Both the position numbers and the translations under genes were made by a program. From positions 2,092,001 to 2,156,000 of the forward strand of contig NZ_CP039704.1 in assembly GCF_005144965.1 (NCBI RefSeq): a stretch of 64,000 nt of DNA, read 5' to 3'. The DNA is from Hankyongella ginsenosidimutans (lineage in GTDB: Bacteria; Pseudomonadota; Alphaproteobacteria; Sphingomonadales; Sphingomonadaceae). The notes under the pieces are model-generated. The model was not told where the DNA came from. It saw nothing but the letters and a program-made list of their open reading frames with translations, and did no database searches. Below, piece by piece: positions 57,132 through 64,000 of this stretch (position 1 is its first letter; each line of letters opens with the position of its first letter).

Positions 57132-58496
57132 ATGCGTTACCTGCCTTTGAACGATGCTGACCGCGCGGAGATGCTCCGCACCGTCGGTGCCAGCCAGATC
57201 GACGATCTGTTCCGGGACGTGCCGTCCGCGACCCTCGGTCGCGCGCCGATCGCCGGGCTGCCCGGCCACATGACCGAACTGGAGGTCGAGCGGTTGCTGG
57301 GTGGCCTTGCGCGCAAAACAAGCCGGCGGGCGAGTATCCGTTCTTCATCGGTTGCGGCGCTTACAAGCACCACGTGCCGGCCAGCGTCGACCACATCATC
57401 CAGCGTGGCGAATTCCTGACCAGCTATACCCCGTATCAGCCGGAAATCGCGCAGGGGACGCTGCAGTATCTGTTCGAGTTCCAGACCCAGGTCGCCCGGC
57501 TGTTCGGGCTCGATGTCGCAAACGCCTCCATGTATGACGGTTCCACGGCCTGCGTGGAGGCCATTTTCATGGCGCGCCGGGTTACCCGCCGCACCAAGGC
57601 CGTGCTCTCGGCCGGGCTGCACCCGCACTATATCGAAGTGGCGCAGACGTTGACTGCCTTCACCGATGACGAGCTGGTGGTCGGCACGCCGACGCTCTCG
57701 GACGGCAGGCCGGGTTGCGACATCGACTGGCTGATGCACCAGATCGACGAGACGACCTCCTGCGTTGTCGTCCAGAACCCCAACCTTTTCGGCCACGTCG
57801 CCGATCTCAGCGATCTGGCCGCCGCCTGCCATGCCAAGGGCGCGCTGCTGGTGGTCGTGGTGACCGAGGCGATCGCGCTCGGCATGCTGACCTCGCCGGG
57901 GAAATGGGGCCGACATCGCGGTCGGGGAGGGGCAGTCGATCGGCAATGCGCTGAACTTCGGCGGGCCGTACCTCGGGCTGTTCGCAGCCAAGGAGAAGTA
58001 TGTTCGCCAGATGCCGGGCCGCCTCTGCGGCGAGACGGTCGACGCCGACGGCAAGCGCGGTTTCGTGCTCACACTCTCGACCCGCGAGCAGCATATCCGC
58101 CGGGAAAAGGCGACCTCCAACATCTGCACCAACTCCGGGCTGTGCGCGCTCGCCTTCACCATCCACATGACCCTGCTTGGCGAGAAGGGCCTGCGTGCGG
58201 TTGCCGAATACAACCACGCCCGCGCCTGCGAAGTGGCAGACCGCCTGGACGCCCTCGACGGCGTCACGGTGCTGAACACCGCCTTCTTCAACGAGTTCAC
58301 GGTGAAGCTCGACCGGCCGGCCCGCCCGGTGCTGCGCGACCTTGCCGAACACGATGTGCTGGCGGGTGTGGCGCTCGGCCGCCTGTACCCGCATGCAACC
58401 GATCTTGAGAACGGCGTGATCATCGCCGTAACCGAAACCGTGACCGACGCCGATATCGATGCGTTGGTCGCCGCATTCCGGAAGGTGCTGGCATGA
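57132..58496 (+). CDS. gcvPA: Glycine dehydrogenase (decarboxylating) subunit 1
   Basis: GcvPA is the N-terminal half of the split P protein, pairing with GcvPB to decarboxylate glycine. Motifs: [81 protein letters not shown], and later [20 protein letters not shown] with [12 protein letters not shown]. The first break near 57320 and a two-base G loss near 57906 (restoring [20 protein letters not shown]) are repaired. About 455 residues, normal. It overlaps gcvPB. Confidence 0.95.
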
Positions 58497-60062
58497 GCAT
58501 GAACAATCAGGGACGCCCGACCCGCCCGACCGAGGCGACTGCGCCGAGTGCACTGGAAACCTTCACCGGCAACCGCGCGCTGCAGCTTGAAGAGCCGCTG
58601 ATTTTCGAAATCGGCGACGAAGGCCGCACGGGGTCGATACGCCCGCCCGCCCAGGCGTGCAGCCCGGCTCGGCGGCCTGGAGCGCAACCGGCCGATCGGG
58701 CTGCCGGGGCTCACGGAGCCGGAGGCGGTGCGCCATTACACCCGGCTCAGCCGCAAGAATTACGCGATCGATCTCGGGCTGTTTCCGCTCGGGTCGTGCA
58801 CCATGAAGCACAACCCGCGCCTGAACGAGAAGATGGCACGGCTGCCCGGCTTTGCCGACATCCACCCGCTGCAGCCGCAGAACAGCGTGCAGGGCGCTTT
58901 GGCGCTGATCGAACTGGTGGCGCACTGGCTGATGACGCTGACCGGCATGAACGCGGTCGCCATGAGTCCGAAAGCGGGCGCGCACGGCGAGCTGTGCGGC
59001 ATGCTGGCGATCCGCGCCGCACTGGATGCGCGCGGCGAGCAGCGGCCGGTGGTGCTCTGCCCGGAATCAGCGCATGGCACCAACCCGGCGACTGCGGCCT
59101 TCTGCGGTTTCCGGGTCGAGCCGATCCCTGCGGATGCGCGCGGGCGCGTCGATTTTAGCGCACTGAAGCAGCGCCTGAGGCCGGATGTCGCCGCGATCAT
59201 GCTGACCAACCCGAACACCTGCGGGCTGTTCGAGCCGGATATCGTCGAGATCGCCGAGGCCGTGCATGCTGTCGGGGCCTATTTCTACTGCGACGGCGCC
59301 AACTTCAACGCGCTGGTCGGCAAGGTGCGCCCGGGCGACCTCGGCGTCGACGCCATGCACATCAACCTGCACAAGACCTTTTCCACCCCGCACGGCGGCG
59401 GCGGGCCGGGTTCTGGCCCGGTGGTGCTGTCCGAGAAGCTGGCGCCGTTCGCGCCGCTGCCGTTCATCCACAAGCTGGCGGACGGCGAACTGCAACTGGT
59501 CGAGCATCGTGACGAGGACCCGAAGGCAGCGCAAAGTTTCGGCCGCATGACCGCCTTCCACGGCCAGATGGGCATGTTCGTACGGGCGGCTGCCTACATG
59601 CTGAGCCACGGCGCGGATGGCCTGATGCAGGCGGCGGAAGACGCCGTGCTGAACGCCAACTATGTGCTCGCCAGCCTCAAGGACGTGATGACCGCGCCGT
59701 TCGAGGGGCCGTGCATGCACGAGGCGCTGTTCGACGACCGCTTCCTGAAAGACGCAGGGCTGACCACGCTCGACTTCGCCAAGGCGCTGATTGACGAAGG
59801 CTATCACCCGATGACCGTCTATTTCCCGCTCGTCGTGCATGGCGCGATGCTGGTCGAGCCGACCGAAAGCGAAAGCAAGGCCTCGCTTGACCAGTTCATC
59901 ATGGCGATGCGCGGCCTGGCACTGGCAGCCAGGGCCGGCAAGACAGCCCGCTTCACCAGTGCGCCGCGCTTTGCGCCGATGAAGCGCCTCGACGAGACGC
60001 AGGCGGCACGGCAGCCCGTGCTGAGCTACCGGCCGCCATCACAGGCGCAGGCGGCGGAGTAG
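58493..60062 (+). CDS. gcvPB: Glycine dehydrogenase (decarboxylating) subunit 2
   Basis: GcvPB is the PLP-carrying half of the split P protein. Motifs: [97 protein letters not shown], and the PLP lysine in [20 protein letters not shown]. Breaks near 58640 and 58672, in the variable N-terminal segment, are repaired. About 523 residues, normal. It overlaps the gcvPA stop by ATGA. Last gene of the operon. Confidence 0.95.
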
Positions 60063-60089
60063 GGGCTATAAGACTTCTGTGTGGTGACA

Positions 60090-60206
60090 GATCCTCCCCT
60101 TGAAGGGGAGGGTGTCCGTCTGCAAGGCGGGCGGAGGGGCAGAAATGCCAAGTCTCCGCCACCTCCACCACCCTTGCGGGTGGTCCCCTCCCCGATGGGG
60201 AGGATT
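60090..60206. repeat. Intergenic palindromic repeat after gcvPB
   Basis: CCTCCCCTTGAAGGGGAGG (60093-60111) and CCCCTCCCCGATGGGGAGG (60184-60202) flank CCACCCTTGCGGGTGG. This G/C palindromic type is common between genes in alphaproteobacteria. It lies between convergent genes and could also end transcription. Confidence 0.7.
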
Positions 60207-60218
60207 GCGCTGCGACAA

Positions 60219-60836
60219 TTACTTCGAGAAGCTGATGTCGCCGCTGCCGCGTTCCTTGGTCTGGCGGCTTGCCGGGTTCCCGTGCACGACGATATCGCCG
60301 GACCCCAGAATGGAGGCATGGATCGCCTTGCTCGCGTAGATGGCAAGATCGCCGGACCCCAGCAGAGACGCATTGGCGGTCTCGCACTTCAGATCCTTGG
60401 CCACCAAGTCGCCGGAGCCGAGCAGGCTGGCCATGATGCTGGTGCATGTGCCGCTGACGGACAGATCGCCTGAACCGGTCAGTCGTGCCTCGAATGCCTT
60501 GGCATCGACGCCCTTGGCGGTCATGTCGCCCGAGCCGGTGAGCGTCATGCTGCTGAGTGTGGGCAGCCGTACATGCACGACCACGCGGCCGCTGCTGGAG
60601 TAGATGCCGGATTTCTGGCTGATGACCAGTTCGCCGTCGTCGACTGTGATCTTCAGCCGGTCGAGGTCCTTGGCGTCGCCTTCCGCAGTGACCGAGTACG
60701 CGCCCGGGGAAATTTCGACATCATGCGAGCCGGTCAGCGCGACGCCTTTGAAATCCTTGACGTCGAATGTGCGCGAGGCGGCAAGGGCCGGCGTTGCCGC
60801 GAGCATGGCGATTGTCAGGGTGGTCAGCAGTTTCAT
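60219..60836 (-). CDS. Head-GIN-domain (DUF2807-like) periplasmic protein
   Basis: This gene is uninterrupted, 205 residues. It has a signal peptide MKLLTTLTIAMLAATPALAA. The body carries a strikingly regular GSGD motif (GSGDM, GSGDL three times, GSGDI twice, plus TGSHD) at roughly 18-24 residue spacing, the turn of the beta-helical head-GIN domain. FKGVALTGSHDVEISPG and LDRLKITVDDGELVI are typical N-terminal strands. Function in the family is unknown, with roles in envelope or export suggested. It stands alone on the minus strand between gcvPB and msrA. Confidence 0.85.
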   Translation of the reverse strand: MKLLTTLTIAMLAATPALAASRTFDVKDFKGVALTGSHDVEISPGAYSVTAEGDAKDLDRLKITVDDGELVISQKSGIYSSSGRVVVHVRLPTLSSMTLTGSGDMTAKGVDAKAFEARLTGSGDLSVSGTCTSIMASLLGSGDLVAKDLKCETANASLLGSGDLAIYASKAIHASILGSGDIVVHGNPASRQTKERGSGDISFSK

Positions 60837-60942
60837 GATAGCCTCATTCGCTGTCAGTGCGTGGTGGTGTTTTATTATCCTATGGCAGCATGACGCAATT
60901 GTATGCAAAGTCCTGCCTCATGCGACGGGCGGCGGCAAATCG

Positions 60943-60972
60943 CTGACAATCCGTTTCATGACCCTATATATT
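60943..60972 (+). promoter_or_regulatory. Probable promoter of msrA
   Basis: CTGACA (60943-60948) and TATATT (60967-60972) are separated by 18 bases; TATATA at 60965 gives 16. A strong ribosome site GAAGGAGATACAT precedes ATG 61025. Confidence 0.5.
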
Positions 60973-61024
60973 TTCCCGTAACGCGGCGTCGCTGGCCAGC
61001 GAACCAGCCGAGAAGGAGATACAT

Positions 61025-61561
61025 ATGGAAACGGCAATTCTGGCAGGCGGCTGCTTCTGGTGCATCGAGGCCATGTACGACGACCTGCAGGGCATCGTGT
61101 CGGTCGAGTCCGGCTATGCCGGCGGCCATGTCGACAACCCCAACTACAAGCAGGTGTGCGCTGGCGGCACCGGCCATGCGGAGTCGATCCGCGTGACCTT
61201 CGATCCCGCACAGATTTCCTACGCGGAAATTCTCGATATCTTCTTCCACGTCCATGACCCGACGACCCTGAACCGTCAGGGCAACGACGTCGGCGAGCAT
61301 TACCGCTCGGCGATCTTCACGCTGTCGCCTGCGCAGGAAGCGGAAGCTGTGGCCGCAAAGGCGCGCGCCGCAAGCCTGTGGCCCGGCAAGATCGTCACCC
61401 AGATTGCGCCGGCCGGGACCTTCTGGGTCGCGGAAGACTATCACCAGGAATATTTCCAGCGCCTGGGCAGTGGCAACGCCTACTGCAACTTCGTGGTCGC
61501 GCCGAAGGTCAAGAAATTCCGCGAGGCCTACAAGCACCGCCTCAAGTCGGCCGCCGCCTGA
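61025..61561 (+). CDS. msrA: Peptide methionine-S-sulfoxide reductase MsrA
   Basis: This gene is uninterrupted, 178 residues. MsrA reduces methionine-S-sulfoxide in oxidised proteins using a nucleophilic Cys. The motif AGGCFWCIEAMYDDLQGIVS contains the catalytic Cys, followed by SGYAGGHVDNPNYKQVCAGG, TGHAESIRVTFDP, HDPTTLNRQGNDVGEHYRSA and AEDYHQEYFQ. All are family hallmarks. It overlaps the end of the convergent DUF938 gene by 20 bases. Its own promoter is visible upstream. Confidence 0.97.
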   Translation: METAILAGGCFWCIEAMYDDLQGIVSVESGYAGGHVDNPNYKQVCAGGTGHAESIRVTFDPAQISYAEILDIFFHVHDPTTLNRQGNDVGEHYRSAIFTLSPAQEAEAVAAKARAASLWPGKIVTQIAPAGTFWVAEDYHQEYFQRLGSGNAYCNFVVAPKVKKFREAYKHRLKSAAA

Positions 61562-62151
61562 ACACCACCGAGACGTTGTTGGCGGGCATCGGGATGACGT
61601 CCGCCAACGTCAGCCCGGCGGCGTCCGCGCATGCAGCGACGCTTTCCAGATCGCGCACGCCCCAGGCCGGATTGCGCGACTTGAGGTCCGCATCGAACGC
61701 CGCGTTGCTCGGTGCCGTATGCGCGCCATCGCGTTTGTACGGCCCGTACAGATAGAGAGGGCCATCCGCCGGCAGCAGGTCTGCAGCCAGGCGCATCAGC
61801 GCGGCGGTTGCCGGCCAGGGGCTGATGTGCACCATGTTGATGCAGACCAGCGCTTCCGCCTGCGGCACCGGAGCCGGGTCTGCGAGCAGATCGAGCCGCA
61901 CCGGCGGCAGGATGTTCGGCGCGGCGCTGTGCGCCCGCCAGGCGTCGATCGAGGGCAGGGCGTCCGGGTCGGCGTCCGTCGGCTGCCAGAGCAGGCCGGG
62001 AAAATGCGGCGCGAAATGGACGGCGTGCTCGCCCGTGCCGCTTGCGACTTCAAAACCAGGCCGCGCGCCGGCAGCACGTTTTCAGCACGGCGAGGATCGG
62101 CTCCCGGTTGCGCGCGGTTGCCGGCGCGTAGCGGCGCAGGTCCTCGCTCAT
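61542..62151 (-). CDS. DUF938-family SAM-dependent methyltransferase-like protein
   Basis: The N-terminus MSEDLRRYAPATARNREPIL is the conserved DUF938 opening. After repair near 62080, VASGTGEHAVHFAPHFPGLL forms the SAM-binding glycine loop, followed by WQPTDADPDALPSIDAWRA, VCINMVHISPWPATAALMRL and YLYGPYKRDGAHTAPSNAAF, ending NNVSVVFRRRPT. About 204 residues. Family function is unknown. The 3' end overlaps msrA convergently; DUF427 is divergent upstream. Confidence 0.88.
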
Positions 62152-62266
62152 GCCGCCAGCCAGCGCACGCTTGAGCAATCTCCCGAGGTGCGGAGCAAGG
62201 TTGCCTTGTGCAGGGTGCGCGCCATATGGATCTAACCTCCTCACAATCGAAAGCAGGAACGCCCCC

Positions 62267-62554
62267 ATGATGGAAGCTCGCTGGAATGGCCAGACTATAG
62301 CCCGCTCGGACGCGACTGTTGTCGTCGAGGGCAACCATTATTTCCCGATCGATAGCGTAAATCCCGTGTTCCTGAAGCCCAGCGGGGCGAAGACGGTGTG
62401 TCCATGGAAGGGAACCGCGCACTATTACACGCTGGTGGCCGGCGGGGCGGAGAACGCCGATGCCGCCTGGTACTACCCCGAGACCAAGCCAGAGGCCGCG
62501 CATATCCGCGGTTATGTCGCATTCTGGCGCGGCGTGACCGTCTCGCCAGCCTAA
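62267..62554 (+). CDS. DUF427 domain protein
   Basis: This gene is uninterrupted, 95 residues. MMEARWNGQTIARSDATVVV, then EGNHYFPIDSVNPVFLKPSG, TVCPWKGTAHYYTLVAGGAE, and AAWYYPETKPEAAHIRGYVA are the hallmark DUF427 motifs (CPWKGxAxYY, AWxYPxP). ATG 62267 follows AGGAA. It encodes a small soluble beta-tent protein of unknown function. Its stop codon TAA coincides with the left end of the MITE-like element. Confidence 0.92.
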   Translation: MMEARWNGQTIARSDATVVVEGNHYFPIDSVNPVFLKPSGAKTVCPWKGTAHYYTLVAGGAENADAAWYYPETKPEAAHIRGYVAFWRGVTVSPA

Positions 62555-62745
62555 CAGGTTGCTGAAAAATGGTTTCCCGCACCCCAAACCCACAGCCGTC
62601 ACCCCGGCCCCTAACGGGGATAAACTCCGGCCGGGGTCTATGGCTAACATCTTATATTCGTTGTGTATATAAGCACCCATGGATTCCGGCCTTCGCCGGA
62701 ATGACGAAATGGGACTGTATTATTCCGCTTTTCAACAGCCTGTTA
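62552..62745. mobile_element. MITE-like element with 17-bp inverted ends
   Basis: The ends TAACAGGTTGCTGAAAA (62552-62568) and TTTTCAACAGCCTGTTA (62729-62745) are inverted repeats matching at 15 of 17 positions. Inside are the hairpin ATTCCGGCCTTCGCCGGAAT and GCCGGGG-type segments. About 194 bases, no coding capacity. The left end supplies the stop codon of the DUF427 gene. Confidence 0.75.
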
Positions 62746-62788
62746 AATCATTCTAGCCACAATAGTACCAAAGCGCTAAGCCTTGCCC

Positions 62789-64000
62789 ATGATCCAGCGG
62801 GCGGGGCTCTGGGCCGGGCTCGGCCTGTTTATGACGATGCGGCTTGTGGACGCACCGGCGGGCCTCAGTCCAGAGGGCTGGGCGGTGGCGGCGGTTGCCG
62901 TGCTGATGGCGCTGTGGTGGTTCACCGAGGCCGTGCCGCTGACCATGACGGCACTGCTGCCCTTCCTGCTGCTGCCGCTGCTGGGGCCGGCAGCGCCGGC
63001 AAGATCGCCGGCACCTATTATTCGCCGATCCTGTTTCTGGTGCTCGGGGGCGATCGTCGCCATCGCTATCGAAAAGGCGGGCCTGCACCGGCGGGTGGCG
63101 CTAGCCGTGGCCGCGCGGGGCGGCACCAGCCCGCGCCGGCTGGTGCTGGCGTTCATGGCGGCGACGGCCATCGTGAGCATGATCGTCTCCAACACTGCGA
63201 CGGCGCTGATCATGACCCCGGTCGCGCTGGCGTTGATCCGGGCACGCGGGCAGGACGACGGCTTCGCGCCGGCGCTGCTGCTGGGTGTCGCCTATGCAGC
63301 GTCGATCGGCGGCCTCGGCACTTTGGTCGGATCGCCGACCAACGGCATCGCGGCGGCCATGATCGACCGGACGCTCGATATCCGGATCGACTTTGTCACC
63401 TGGTCGAAGTTCGGTCTGCCGATGGTGTTCCTCGGCGTTCCTGCCGCCGCCTGGCTCCTCAACCGCGCGCTGCGCGTGCCGCATGCGGCATTCGACAGGC
63501 AGGCCGTGCTGGCCGCCATCGGGACGCCGGGAGCCTGGTCGCCGCTCGAGAAGCGCGTGGCGCCGCTGGTGGTGGCGCTGATCCTCGGCTGGACGGTGTT
63601 GCCCCTGATCAAGGACAGGATCGGGCTGTCGGCGCTGGACGACGGCATGACCGCCATTGCTGCCGCGCTGCTGCTGTTCATTCTGCCGGGCGGGAACGGC
63701 CGGCCGATCCTCGAGTGGCCGGACGCGCGCGGCGTGCCGTGGGACGTGATCATGATGTTTGGCGGCGGGCTGGCGCTTGCCGATGCCATCACGGCAAGCG
63801 GCCTGGCGCTGTGGATCGGCCAGCAGCTCTCCGGCCTCGGCACGATCCCGATCTGGGCGCTGGCGCTGCTGCTGACGGCGCTGGTGATCCTGGTCACGGA
63901 ATTTGCCTCCAACGTCGCGACCGCCAGCGGCTTCCTGCCGGTGGTGGCAGGCGTCGCGACCGCGACCGGACTCGACCCGCTGGCGCTGGCGATGCCGGCG
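62789..64000 (+). CDS. SLC13/DASS-family anion:Na+ symporter, 5' part
   Basis: The window ends inside the gene. ATG 62789 starts MIQRAGLWAGLGLFM, with repeated hydrophobic helices. After repair near 63005 and 63050 the sequence reads GKIAGTYYSPILFLVLGGAI and then HRRVALAVAARGGTSPRRLV. The first SNT substrate/sodium motif is VSNTATALIMTPVALAL, followed by SIGGLGTLVGSPTNGIAAAM; the second SNT-type motif is EFASNVATASGFLPVVAGVA near the edge. These define the divalent-anion:sodium symporter family (dicarboxylates, sulfate). Substrate not assignable. Confidence 0.9.
   Translation, partial: MIQRAGLWAGLGLFMTMRLVDAPAGLSPEGWAVAAVAVLMALWWFTEAVPLTMTALLPFLLLPLLGPAAPARSPAPIIRRSCFWCSGAIVAIAIEKAGLHRRVALAVAARGGTSPRRLVLAFMAATAIVSMIVSNTATALIMTPVALALIRARGQDDGFAPALLLGVAYAASIGGLGTLVGSPTNGIAAAMIDRTLDIRIDFVTWSKFGLPMVFLGVPAAAWLLNRALRVPHAAFDRQAVLAAIGTPGAWSPLEKRVAPLVVALILGWTVLPLIKDRIGLSALDDGMTAIAAALLLFILPGGNGRPILEWPDARGVPWDVIMMFGGGLALADAITASGLALWIGQQLSGLGTIPIWALALLLTALVILVTEFASNVATASGFLPVVAGVATATGLDPLALAMPA

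Overview
This window looks like a chromosomal segment of an alphaproteobacterium, most probably a sphingomonad relative. The clues are high G+C, trmFO, split gcvPA/gcvPB behind a tandem glycine riboswitch, a GTTC-N7-GTTC LexA box, and a sphingomonad-type type II secretion operon with a short GspC/N protein. The genus is inferred only. About eighty reading-frame breaks interrupt nearly every long gene, housekeeping genes included. Wherever I traced one closely it fits loss of one or two bases from a short homopolymer (GGG to GG, CCC to CC). A tRNA-Ala shows the same damage in its T stem. I therefore read the broken genes as intact genes in a sequence with homopolymer errors and give their reconstructed extents.

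Region 1 (1-16604): the 3' part (more than 5,290 codons) of a giant RTX protein. In order it carries a glycine-rich hydrophobic segment, Calx-beta modules, a long field of RTX nonapeptides with haemolysin-related modules, an ILEI/FAM3-like domain, about six cadherin-like repeats and EF-hand-like DxNxDG modules. It is followed by a HlyC-type toxin-activating acyltransferase. No HlyB/HlyD transporter lies in the window.

Region 2 (16669-18157, minus strand): tRNA-Ala(CGC) and trmFO.

Region 3 (18457-39248): a tight seven-gene operon. It encodes a TpsB/ShlB outer-membrane transporter, a DUF2341-LamG-ExbB fusion, ExbD, TonB, a Porin_5-like porin, a periplasmic coiled-coil protein and a filamentous haemagglutinin-like exoprotein of about 4,500 residues. 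The arrangement suggests two-partner secretion coupled to its own Ton energising complex.

Region 4 (39291-49322, minus strand): a type II secretion operon in the order E-F-G-H-I-J-L-M-C/N-D-K, with many ATGA or GTGA start/stop overlaps. Next to it is an abundant-looking PstS-like phosphate-binding protein (49898-51857).

Region 5 (52045-54268): a SleB-type cell-wall hydrolase, a short squalene/phytoene-synthase-like protein, a membrane-anchored EF-hand protein, and a VOC protein whose promoter is overlapped by a LexA box.

Region 6 (54295-60062): a 130-bp tandem repeat, a tandem glycine riboswitch, and the glycine cleavage operon gcvT-gcvH-methyltransferase-gcvPA-gcvPB.

Region 7 (60090-64000): an intergenic repeat, a head-GIN protein, msrA, a DUF938 methyltransferase, a DUF427 protein, a MITE-like element and the start of an SLC13/DASS anion transporter.

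A family of double-hairpin intergenic elements occurs three times (15873, 46247, 51928). Each copy overlaps the stop codon of a neighbouring gene, and the hairpin arms differ between copies while pairing is kept.
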